A stretch of DNA of 64,000 nt from Larimichthys crocea (Eukaryota > Chordata > Actinopteri > Sciaenidae), in contig NC_040016.1 of NCBI RefSeq assembly GCF_000972845.2, positions 5,104,701 to 5,168,700 on the forward strand, given 5' to 3'. A model generated the notes under the pieces. The model did no database searches. It saw nothing but the letters and a program-made list of their open reading frames with translations, and was not told the origin of the DNA. This document shows, in pieces, positions 11,801 through 21,300 of the stretch. Each line of letters begins with the position of its first letter. Positions within the stretch are counted from its first letter, which is position 1. The position numbers were made by a program, and so were the translations under genes.

Positions 11801-14800
11801 ACTTCCAACAAGTTAAGGGATGAAAGGACGGGATATTAAAAAGGAAATTGATTCAAGTGGTGGTCAAGATTAAAAAAACATAATACAAACGAATCATGTG
11901 TTAATCCTAGAGATTTCAAACTGCTGCCTTCAGTTTGTAGCACAGGCTTTGTTGTTAACCAAGATGGCCCTGGTGACATCAGGATGAGAGCTAGCAAAGC
12001 TGTGCTCAGGAGTTCAGTACGCCACCACCTCAACTAATAAAATGCTGAGTGCAATCTGTGGAGTGCCCCTTTCAAGATAAACATATTCCGGATTATTGAA
12101 TACTTACCCAAAGCCAAAAATAACACTTACCTTTTCCACAGCTGCCAACATTTCATCGAGTAACAAAACCTTTACATTATGAAAAAAACAACATTTTGCA
12201 GATCATTTTGAAGACTAGCATACAGCCGAGTTCATCTCCAGAGCACTCGTGTTCTTCCCCAAGTGTGTGGATCATTTCTAAATAATGTTAGCATGACAGG
12301 AACCACACTTAGCAGGAAAAACCAACAACGTGGTTTCAACAACAGCCCGAGACCTTCAAAGAGATACATACACTTTTTGTTTAACACTGTTGGTGATATG
12401 GGTGTAGTCTTTTCTGGTGTTACTGCAATGTAATTATGGTCGCTGGACCAGGATGCAGTGGCCGGCGGGGGCGGGTGTTCCTCAGCATGCGCGTCTTCGT
12501 CGTCCTCATCTGGATCAGGGCTGTGATCTTCCTCGCTGTCCGACTCGTCCCGGCTCGTTTTCTGCGCCCTCTTCCCACTGGCACCACTCTTCTGGGTGGA
12601 CGGGAAGAAACACACATTCAGGAGTTTTAGTGACAGCACTCTGCGATCATTCAACGTTTGATTAACATCACAAAGAAAACACAGAAAGGTTTGATATGGT
12701 GGTTAAAGGTTCACTAGGAAGTACTACTAGAAACCAGGACATCTCTAACAGTTGTCATTTGCATGATTTAGCAGACTAAATAATAGCATTTTTGCAAACA
12801 CCAGGCTCTAGTTCTCTAGTAGCTCTCAGTTAAACAAGGTCAGGTTTTCTTACAACTTGAAGTTCTTAAAGTTTAAACCTAATGAAGATAGTTTTCATAA
12901 ACATATGTAATACTTGAAATGATCACAATGCATACAGGGTAAAGATACATTGTTTTAGTGTAGATCATCGTTTCCTCGCTCACAGAAGTCCATTAGTGTA
13001 ATGAGATCACAGGATTTGTATCCAGCTATGTATGCACAAGGAATACGCACAGTTTGCACCTCATAAGACGACAAGTATTTAACACATGAGGGGCCGTTGT
13101 TACCTGCTGGGAATTGTCATTAATGAAGGGGCAAAACTGGGTTAATATGAGTCGAATGTCAGTTAATAACAGATACAAGTTTATAGTTATAGACATGAGA
13201 AATGCAGAGAGGGTGACTGCATAAAAATGCCTCTAAACAAAAACACTGTAGATTAATTATTAAGAGCTACATCCATTTAGATATTACTTCAATAACTAGC
13301 TTATCGCCTGCCATTGGTGTGCTGGGAAAATGATTCACTTATACAACCCATTCCATTATCCCTTTAGAGAGTTAAAAGGGTTAAACTTCGATACAACACT
13401 AGTATTAAAAACACATCTCCTGCACAGCAAAAAGCCCTAAACACAATTTTTTTTTTTTTCAGTGAACTATCTGCACACAGTCCGGGTACAGGAAAAAGTC
13501 ACTGAACACATTAAGAACCAGTTGCAGAGATTATTCACAGTGTAACTGGGGTGGATTTTATATTTTATTTGAATACATTAACATATTTCGAGTAGATCAT
13601 TTCCTATGTCACCATTTTTATTCTCCACCTTATTTCAGTGTTTACTCACAAACTACTTTAATCTGCCCACCTTGGTCCCCCACGTTTAAACCCCCGCTGT
13701 CGCGTATTGTGCACACACAGGTGTGGGCTCTCTCAGTATCATACAGGGACAGCAACATTTGTGAAGTCACCCAAAAAAAAATAAGACTTGCACTTTTTTC
13801 CCCACCCATGATTCACTGCTGGAGAGCCCTGTGAGGTTGTTAATAACTTATGAGCTTATCGAAACCAACGTGGTACTGGCCAGGCGTGTTTACTGCTATG
13901 ACCAGTGCATGTAAAATAAACACTGCGTTGTGTGTTCGCGTCTTCAGCGTAATACAGATGTCTCTCTCAGTATCTCTGCTGCAGAGCTGTGTGAATGTCA
14001 GTCAAGCGCACAGGAGAAGGAGACTGTCCACAAGTTAATGGCGTCATTCTGATTGTAGATCAGATAACTTCAGTACTTTAGATACTATCGAATGTAATTT
14101 AATGAACAGAGGCATCACTTTAAACATAGATACTCTAGCTACAACTCACTGTCTTATCATAGAAATGTCTCATCAAGAAAATAGCTGGCAAAGCAAAGCC
14201 ATCGTGGGTGTCTACTAGGGCTGGGCGATATAGCACGAGACCATATAGTTTATATCGATACAGTTTCATTTGCACTAAAATTACTATACATTTCTTCCCT
14301 TGAGCCGCCAGCTCGCTTTAATTTCTCCTCCACCTCTGCTCGTTAAAGTTGTCTCGCCAGAGTCTCCAATAACACTAGAAAAAGTCGCAAGTCGCTTTTT
14401 GGGAAAAAACTAAAATCGCTAGAGGGTTTGAAGAGTCGCTAAATACAGCGAGAAGATCACTAAGTTGTCAAAACTGGACCACTGATTAATGTGTAAATAA
14501 CCGAAGCCGCAGGGTTAGAGGTGGTGCACAGGTCTTGACCTGTGTGTCAATTGTTTGCAGTGCATTGTGGGATTTGTATTATGAGTGGTGGGAGTGCAAT
14601 TTTCTGGGGGATCCATTAATAACAGACGTATGAAATTATCTGGCCACAGGAAAAATATCGACATATGACTTTCGGTCCATATCGCCCAGCACTAGTGTCT
14701 AAACACTTGAAATACTTCTCGCTTTAATCAGTATGCAGTTCTTCCATTGGGAATGCGACTCCTTTGTTCCCATGAGCTGTCTGGTCAGTAGACGTGCCAC

Positions 14801-17800
14801 TTGCTCATTTTGATCTCATCAGTTGAACTCAACCTGCTCCACTGCAGCTGACCGTTACAGGTTACCGTCAAGAACTATTTTAATCAGGACCAGATTTGAC
14901 TTTCTTGTGAGGGTTGCAGGATGCATAGCAAGGATGTATTGTATACACACGGCAGTTTTCTGAAAGCCTTATGTGGATAAAAAGGCAGTGAAACCGAATT
15001 TTCAGCCAGATCACACCAATGCAGTTATTTTTGCATGTATATTTCAAAGCATGTACATCATCATGTTATGATTATTATGTTATCGAGTCATTCAGAGGAA
15101 GGACAGTCACGCTAGGCTCGAGGATTCATGCCAAACAACGCTACGAAAAAGCCAAACATTCAGCAAACACAGCGCATCCGAGGAAATAACTCCTCAAATG
15201 TGATAAAGACATGAGATCAGAAGTCGAATGTCTACATTATGATGACTTGGCACACAACTTCTAAGAAAGTGTTTTCCCCTACTGCTACTCCTGATATTAT
15301 ATCTTACAAGAATATCAAGAATTTCTTGAGTTAAAAAGCCTCAACAGTTCTGCTTTAAAAAGGACAGACAATCATTTTGAGTGGTCCAAGTTACCTTTGG
15401 TGTAGCCTTTGTTTTCTGAGCCTTGGCCTTGTCTTTCTGCTTGGGCTCTTTGACGTCAGTGATGGACTTCATGGCTGCCGCCGCATGTCTCAGGATGCAG
15501 TCGTTGCCACAGTACACAGAGTCTGGCTGGGCGTTATTCTCGCAGCCGGGCCCGATACACTTCGGAAGGGAAGACTCATCCTCAGCCTTCTGCCCGGCCT
15601 TCTCCTCTGGCACCTCTGGTGTCGTGTTCACTTCCACGTTCGACGCCACTTTCTGCTCTGCGCCTGGCGCTGCTTTTTGCTCTGCTGTCGGCACCGCCTT
15701 CCTGTCCACGGTTGGTGCAGATTTCTGGTCTTTCGGCCCGGCTGGCTGCTGTATAGTCTGCTCCAAGTCATTACACAATAAAATGAAACGCTATGATGGG
15801 CAATGCCATTCAGCACAGTGTTTTCACAATACCAGCACTCTGAACAGTCTTCTTTTTAAAAAATGTGTACTGCGTGTCGCAAAAGGCTGCCTGGTGCCAT
15901 GTCTTTAACCATTTGTTTGCCCACATTTACAGTCTACAACCTTTTGGGTCTTTATCTAAAAACAGGAACACAACATGCAGAATAAAAAGACAAACAAGTT
16001 GGAGTCGTGCAGCACTGCTGCGCTCTAATCACAGATTCTGGGACTCAATTACAATTCACATTCCGCCCACATTTGAGCCCTTTGGCAGGGACTGTGGTGA
16101 AATGGAATTCAATTTGTATGAACGGTTTAGTAACTTTGAAATTTGGCTCATCGGGACAACACTTGACATGCAGTTAGGGATGCAACGATTGTAGATTGAC
16201 TGATTTAGTGTTGGTTTGATTGCAGTCTGGGGAAATCACAAAGAGTTCATTTATTTCTCAACACTTTGGATGTTTTTACAATGTTAATAAAAATTGAAGG
16301 AAACAGAGCAGCTCTGATGCAGGTGTGTTATGCAGGTGATGATACACCATTTTGGTGAGAATTAAATTTATAAACAGTGCAATGCTCCTTTTTCTGCTGC
16401 TGCCATCTGTTTATTTTGCACTTTGTTGACTGTAAGAAACAGACACTCAGTATAGCCGATGCACATTTACTAAACCAGTTAATCGCTGCATCCCCACATG
16501 CAGTATTAAGCGTTTGACAACAGCACAACAATAACTCAGAGTGATTTCATAGATCGACTCTTAACAGTTTTAACCTACCGGCTGAAAGATCTTTATCCTC
16601 TTTTTCCCAGTTGGATTAGTTGCTTTTTCTATCCTGCCTTTGATGCCCAGGTCCTCTGCTGCCTTCTCCTCAGTCCCAGTAGAGGATGGAGGTGGTGCCT
16701 GAACAGCTGACTGCGTGGAGTTCACTCCACTGGTGTTCGTTTTCTCAGCAGTTGCCGCAGAAACGGCGAGAGCACAAACCACAGGAGGGGCGTCAGCTCT
16801 GAGCTTCCCTATCTCTGTGCTCATGGAGAGGATAGATGTGGCGGGTCTGACCACCTGGTTTTTCTTAGCGTGGCAATTGGGGCAGATGTAGTCTTCCCCG
16901 TTTCTCTCCATCAGGCGCCCGCGGGCCTCGGTGATGCCGACACAGTCGCCATGGAACCACTCCTCGCAGCGGTCGCAGCAGATCATGAACCTAGCAAGCA
17001 CAGAACATTCATAATGCTCAACAAGAACTCCGGCTTTCGGTGTACGACTAAATAAGTTCATCAAAGACACATCAAGTACAAACTGGAGTTAGCACGATGA
17101 CAATGGTGGATAACTAAATACCTTTTGTTGTGTTTCTGGCGACAGATGCAGTAAAGTGCATTAGGATCATAACCTCCATCGTCAGACTCGATGGATGATG
17201 AAGATGTTGAAGAGTCATTCTCATCGTCGTCCTCGTCATCATCATCGCCATCGTCGCTGTCGTCGTCCTCCTCATCATCATCATCATCATCATCCTCCTG
17301 TCCCGCTTGTGTCTGGGGTTTGCATGTCTTTCCAGAAGCTTGGGTGGCCTTGGTCTCCCTCTTGACAGGGGTGGTGCTCTTGTTGGCAGGAGCTTTAACA
17401 AGCGTAGTGTTCTTATTGGCTGCCCTCTTTTTATTGACGTACGTTCTGATTGGTCCACGTTTTACCATCATTGCCGCAGGCTTGTCTTTGTTGTCTTCGT
17501 CAGTCTCTGCTTCAACTTTGTCGTTTTTATCTCCATGTTCGTTCTTCTCTTTGACAATCTGCGTCTTCTCGGAGTTCGGCTCTAGCTGGGGCTGTACTGT
17601 ATTTGTGCTCCCCGTGTCTTCAGGACTGGGAGAACTCTTTTCGTCTTTTTCCTCTGGTAACTGGTTCTTATTGGCAGCATCTTTGTCGTCCTCCTCATTC
17701 TCAGAGCTTCCTTCATCTTTGACCGTCACTCCACCGCCCCCTCGGGTCTGTCTGCCTCGAGTTTTCCGTTGCGCCTGCTTCCTTGCACTGCTTCTCGTCC

Positions 17801-18560
17801 TCCTCTCTGGTGACTCTACCTTGGAGTCGGCGTTACCGTCGAAGCTGGCCTCTGAGGCAGTCTCTGCATCAGTCGGGGTTTGGGAAGGAGGGTCTCCGCT
17901 TTCCAGACTGGGAGGGGCGCTCTTTCTTGACCCCCTTTTTGCAGTCAAGAGGAATTCCTCTAGTTTGTCAGTTCGCTTAGACTGCCTGCCACTGCGACGT
18001 ACAGGGCAGCGGTTCTCTGAACCGTCGGTTGCTGCCTCCACCGGCATCTCTCTCTTTGCAACGGTGGACTGTCGGAAACCCCAGGTCTTCTTTAATTCTG
18101 TGTTTCCCTTGGAAGGTTTGTCTGGCTCCTCTAGTGCCTCTTTGGCCACATTATCGCTTTTGGTGTGAAACTTTTCCTTCTGCTCGCAATCACCTTCTCC
18201 ACAACCTGTGAACAGATAAATAAAGATGGCTGTGTGAAAAAGAATATGACAAAGTGCAACATAAAAACATGGCAAAGAAATTACTGATTATTTTGTGATC
18301 AAGCAATGAATTTATGAATCTGAAAATGATTGCTTGACTTGGTTATCACCCTTACTTACCCTACATTTCAGCCAAATTAGAAATCATTAAAAAAATTATA
18401 GAGCCTGACACCACTAGTGGTATTAATACAAAGTTCCCACCCCTTTATTATGAGGGAAAAGAAGCTCATCCAAGGTACCTTGAGAGCAGCTATCCATACG
18501 GTCCTGGCTCTGCTCTGGCTCAGGAGCTAGAGAGAGCTCAGGGCTCACATTCTTCTCCAT
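1535..18560 (-). CDS. dido1: Death-inducer obliterator 1, long DIDO3-type isoform (15 coding exons)
   Basis: Nuclear protein that reads methylated H3K4 through its PHD finger and contacts RNA polymerase II. Exons, in transcript order: 18560-18479, 18205-17122, 16990-16579, 15757-15395, 12591-12372, 9674-9149, 9039-8880, 8690-8574, 8473-8312, 7984-7834, 7734-7215, 7014-6867, 6770-6681, 6574-6379, 5190-1535. All junctions are GT-AG and close in phase to 7,887 nt (2,628 aa plus TAA); human DIDO3 is about 2,240 aa. Domains: N-terminal basic/acidic region, PHD about 378-430, TFIIS central domain about 885-1005, SPOC about 1275-1420, proline-rich about 1900-2150, RD-rich tail about 2400-2628. Start ATG 18558-18560 (MEKNVSPELS) splices in phase into exon 2. 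Identity rests on the PHD (CICRQKHNKRFMICCDRCEE), CIGPGCENNAQPDSVYCGND and SPOC (ELCLIRFHPATEEEEVAY) segments. The acceptor at 15757 is the least certain, as AG also occurs a few bases downstream. Confidence 0.95.
3100..3660 (-). other. dido1: dido1 proline-rich region
   Basis: Within the last exon, a segment of repeated PPPM, GPPP and PPF motifs with Met and Gly (for example SIPPPMQGLPPMSGPLPIQG) lies between an acidic/serine segment and the charged tail. It is a likely disordered region offering SH3/WW-type ligands. Function is inferred from composition only. Confidence 0.75.
5191..6378 (-). other. dido1: dido1 last intron, no additional feature
   Basis: The intron runs from donor GTAAGC (complement at 6373-6378) to acceptor CTTGCAG beside 5190. 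It is AT-rich; its short open frames lack splice context or recognisable content, and no transposon ends were found. Confidence 0.6.
6379..7014 (-). other. dido1: dido1 SPOC domain exons
   Basis: Exons 7014-6867, 6770-6681 and 6574-6379, plus the first codons of the last exon, encode the SPOC domain (IFLHGQEKIWKGLINMQSVA, DLPDTIHVGGRISPNTVWDY, FGVVANNNRRIKDLYLIPL, ending PARPNLLLGLLICQK). SPOC domains of this family bind phosphorylated Pol II CTD. The 90-bp and 196-bp exons keep phase, which supports the model. Confidence 0.92.
8574..9674 (-). other. dido1: dido1 TFIIS central domain exons
   Basis: Three exons (9674-9149, 9039-8880, 8690-8574) encode a Ser/Pro/Lys-rich linker, then NNQMRQNIRRSLTDILYKR, VSDSDDLKMTESEVGRLAVA, EKEMFNLCLSTDSKYKNKYR and SLMFNLKDPKNK. 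This is the conserved three-helix TFS2M fold core. In the DIDO/PHF3/SPOCD1 family this domain contacts the Pol II jaw and lacks the TFIIS zinc ribbon that stimulates cleavage, and no such ribbon is seen here. Confidence 0.92.
8817..8846. repeat. (TA)n microsatellite
   Basis: About 15 uninterrupted TA units lie in the short dido1 intron between the exons at 8574-8690 and 8880-9039. Confidence 0.95.
9675..12371 (-). other. dido1: dido1 intron, 2.7 kb, no clear element
   Basis: The donor is GTATGT beside 12372 and the acceptor TTTCAG beside 9674. A 52-codon minus-strand frame at 11235-11077 looks compositionally coding but has no compatible donor, and the flanking exons already join in phase, so it is not called. 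A GGTCT pentamer run lies near 11135-11155. Confidence 0.55.
12592..15394 (-). other. dido1: dido1 intron, 2.8 kb, containing an hAT-like element
   Basis: The intron lies between donor GTAACT beside 15395 and acceptor CACCCAG beside 12591. Apart from the transposon at 14216-14694 and a T-run near 13448, no supported feature is visible. Confidence 0.6.
14216..14694. mobile_element. Non-autonomous hAT-like transposon (MITE), 479 bp
   Basis: Terminal inverted repeats of 16 bases are visible: TAGGGCTGGGCGATAT at the left and its near-perfect complement ATATCGCCCAGCACTA at the right. An 8-base flanking duplication matches at 7 of 8 positions (GTGTCTAC at 14208-14215 and GTGTCTAA at 14695-14702). 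The 8-base duplication and the end sequence fit the hAT superfamily. There is no transposase frame, so it is non-autonomous. It lies in a dido1 intron. Confidence 0.88.
15758..16174 (-). other. dido1: dido1 intron segment downstream of the hAT element
   Basis: The remainder of the intron between the exons at 16990-16579 and 15757-15395. No coding potential or repeat is seen apart from the transposon described separately. Confidence 0.6.
16175..16496. mobile_element. Non-autonomous hAT-like transposon (MITE), 322 bp, perfect target duplication
   Basis: The ends are TAGGGATGCAACGATT and AATCGCTGCATCCCCA, inverted repeats with two mismatches over 16 bases. The flanks carry a perfect 8-base duplication CATGCAGT (16167-16174 and 16497-16504), diagnostic of hAT insertion. 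No coding frame of note is inside. The element sits in the dido1 intron only 82 bases from the donor-side edge of the second PHD exon. The perfect duplication suggests a fairly recent insertion. Confidence 0.93.
16579..17202 (-). other. dido1: dido1 PHD finger (split over two exons)
   Basis: The finger begins at the 3' end of the second coding exon (GGYDPNALYCICRQKHNK) and continues in the third (RFMICCDRCEEWFHGDC ... YICPNC). The Cys4-His-Cys3 pattern is complete, and the conserved Trp of WFHGDC is present, consistent with H3K4me binding. The join falls inside an Arg codon (AG|G). The finger is preceded by a strongly acidic Asp/Glu and Ser run. Confidence 0.93.
17205..17300 (-). repeat. dido1: Coding TCA/TCG triplet repeat: acidic and serine tract in dido1
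   Basis: A trinucleotide-rich stretch (plus strand TCATCATCG-type units) encodes a near-continuous Asp/Glu run followed by Ser/Thr, just before the PHD finger. It also leaves the other frames open, which explains the long antisense frame at 17191-18168. Length is likely polymorphic between individuals. Confidence 0.8.
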
Positions 18561-18597
18561 AGATGATGGAGTCAATCACTATTTTCAAACTGAATGT
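18561..18597 (-). other. dido1: dido1 5' UTR part of the start-codon exon
   Basis: The acceptor CTTCTGTAG is followed by exon sequence from 18597 down to the ATG at 18558-18560. An in-frame TGA shortly before the ATG (in GTGATTGACTCC) supports this start. No ATG precedes it inside this exon. Confidence 0.65.
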
Positions 18598-19683
18598 CTA
18601 CAGAAGAGCACAAGAGACCAGCCATGAGTCACTCTTTTCAGTTCACAACATGACAAATACTGGGGGAGGAGGGCAGTGCTGGAATGGGTCCATGTCCTAG
18701 AAAACTGGGATAGTAACGTTTCTATTACATTACTTAAAAACAAAAACAGTTACACTTATGTTTATTTACACCATACAGTACTGATTGAACATTTTTTTCT
18801 TAATGGAAGCTCTATTGAGAGTATGCAATGACATGACTTTATCACATCACACCACATCCATCACAGAGTAGCCAAACAACCTCATTATGGCTGCTATGAA
18901 TGGATAGGGAGAGATGTAATACTGAGAGGAACACAAACACACATCAGACCATCAGTACCAAATGTCAAATTAGAGTCTAACAAACAGCACACAGCATTGA
19001 CCACGGTGACTTTTCTTGGTCATCAGTCTTATTTTAACAAATCGGATATTTAAAATCCCAAATTTCAATATCAGCCACAAGAATCCAGTATTGGTCGGGC
19101 TATACTGCCGACAAGTTTCCTGACGCATACATAACATCTGTATGTGTGCGTCAGGAACTAAAGCAGAAACAGATACTTCACATGTGTTGGCCTCATCAAA
19201 ATCACAAGAACTCTAAAGCCTTCTGCAGTCTGGATAAAATATGAGCAGGTTTTTTGTATTTTTAAAACTGTGCATTTCATTGTACATCAGGTTTTTATAT
19301 TTATAGCAGTATTTTTCATGAAAATGCATGACAGATACTGAGTGAAGTATGTTTATTACTAAGAGTGACTGACTATGGCAACTTCCGTGTATAGTTACAT
19401 CATATACATACCCTCTATGGTTTAATGCTGCAATTTAAGGTTGTACCATATTGAAATATTACAATTAAAATCTTTCATTTACTGACTTAAAATTATCAAT
19501 ATTATTGTTTTATTCATTTAAAATTTGGTTAGCAGGCATCAAACTGGATGAAAACCATAAAAAAAAAACATTTCAGGCATTTACAAGCATGAGAACACAT
19601 TCATTGTGGCAATACACACATTGCTCTTTCTATTCTTTAAATTTAAGAGCACGTAATAAAACATTTTAAAAAAGTGTCTGTAC
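18598..19683 (-). other. dido1: dido1 leader intron with a strong hairpin
   Basis: AT-rich intronic sequence. The only structure noticed is a 17-base-pair inverted repeat at 19117-19157, reported among the findings. Confidence 0.5.
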
Positions 19684-19775
19684 CTGCAGTTCAGCAGTGA
19701 GGATCAGAGTGCTTCCTCAAACAAAACAAATGCTTCGCAGCAGTAATCATCGGTCTTGGTACACGGATAAAGGAT
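19684..19775 (-). other. dido1: Probable dido1 5' UTR exon
   Basis: A 92-base segment has an acceptor (CTCTCCGGCAG) and a donor (AACTGCAG|GTACAG) on the minus strand, upstream of the start-codon exon. It contains a complete 19-codon uORF from an ATG at 19748-19750 to a TGA at 19691-19693. Confidence 0.5.
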
Positions 19776-21101
19776 CTGCCGGAGAGAAAAAAACACAAGA
19801 TAGGGTCAAAGTACTACCATAAAAAGGCTGCAACAACAGTGAGGACTTGTTTAGATAAAATCAACAACAGATCATGTTCATTTTATGGACACCAAAGATA
19901 TCGACTAACAGGGATATATTCCAATTGCCAAACTGCTCAATTAAAATTTGAACACTATTTGATCAGCCAGAAAGAGCCGGCAAAGGTGAATTTGACTGAT
20001 TTAATGCGCTGCAATAACCAAATATGAGTTGGGCAACTGATTGCTGCAAAATTGTCAGTAAGCAAGAATCCCCTGTGAATGATTTCAATAACAATAGTTA
20101 CACCTGAGGTACTGGTGAGGCGGCACACTGCACCGTCAAAACAAAAATGACTCAAAGTGATTCAAACGGGATCCCTCCGGTGGCGTGCGTGTGGTCACGA
20201 CGCCGTGCCACGTGAATGGGTGGATACGGTTGCCAGGAGAAGGTGGGAGGGGCCCGGGACGAAGATCAAATTTAACATTTAACGTATACAGACAAAGCGA
20301 CCAAATCTCTCAACTCTCTGACATGTGTGTTACAGATTCAGAGTCATGGCGCGTCTACCGCGATGCTCTGTTTATAAGAGACGCATCGCGGTCGAGGCCG
20401 CTATTAGGTAGCTGCAAAGGGCCTTTAAGCGCATGATTTCTTCAGTCAGTCACAAGCAGACATCGTCCTCACATCTACACTGTCAATGTGACCTCTGCGT
20501 ATATATGAAACCAGTCGGAATACACTGGAGAAATCAAACTACGACAACAGACTACAACCCAGACGCCCGACATCAATGATGGCGGCGCAGCCAGACCACC
20601 ATCTCCCGTCAGCTAACGCAAACCACGAGCACAATGCCACACATTCAGACACTGGGCCCGTCACACTGGACACCTTCTTGTGTAACGTTAAGCACGCACT
20701 TGCACGGGTCTCCTGCCTCGTCGATAAATGTTATTGTTTCCTTTTTTCCGACGAGGGACGGAGCGCTGAAAAACGTGCACTTGTAGCTAGCATGCCTGGC
20801 TAACGCTATTAGCCACCACGAGCTAAGCACAAATTCAACCTTTGGCTGTGAGATAACCACCGAGACCCGCTCACCTCACTACCAAACACCGAACAACAGC
20901 AGCCATTCACTCTGTAGCTAGAAACATGTTTAAATAATAAGGAGAGGGAAATGTAACAGCGTAGCCTGGTTGTACAGGTTAACATTACAGCTAACGTCAC
21001 ACTCAACATTCACCTGGAGCAGGTCGACACACAGAAGCACCCCACACAAACCAAACACTACGCTAACGTTACTACAATGCGGCATTGCTGCTTCTACCCA
21101 C
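19776..21101 (-). other. dido1: dido1 first intron with CpG-rich segment
   Basis: The half nearest the promoter (about 20165-21100) is CpG-rich. It contains a CACGTG E-box (within GCCACGTGAAT near 20207) and an ATGATGGCGGCG YY1-like site near 20576 in plus orientation, consistent with an extended promoter or divergent transcription. Plus-strand open frames here have no supporting splice or family evidence. Confidence 0.45.
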
Positions 21102-21300
21102 CTACATGTCAGAAATACCGATGATATGCCCTCGCTGATCGGTCAATCCTCCATTTTCCATTCCCGCTGGAGCTAACTGACTGCGGCAGATGGCTGACGG
21201 TTTACAGAACACGGTCAGCGGGTCTGCAGCGCCCCCAGCGGCCGGGAGGGGACACCGCGCGGCCACAGACAACAATGCTGCGTCTGTCCAGCCAGTAGAC
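21102..21300 (-). promoter_or_regulatory. dido1: Probable dido1 promoter and first exon
   Basis: A GC-rich block (21215-21275, several CGCGG/GCGCC) precedes, in minus-strand direction, sequence ending at a plausible donor (GACATGTAG|GTGGGT, exon edge at 21102). There is no TATA box, which suits a CpG-type housekeeping promoter. The transcription start is estimated at 21170-21220. Confidence 0.5.

Noticed and set aside
17191..18168. 325-codon plus-strand open frame
   Set aside because: Antisense shadow of the acidic/serine-rich dido1 exon, which has full domain and phase support on the minus strand.
20185..20803. Two plus-strand open frames (83 and 75 codons) in the dido1 promoter-side CpG region
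   Set aside because: No family resemblance or splice sites. CpG-rich DNA is poor in stop codons, so open frames are expected.
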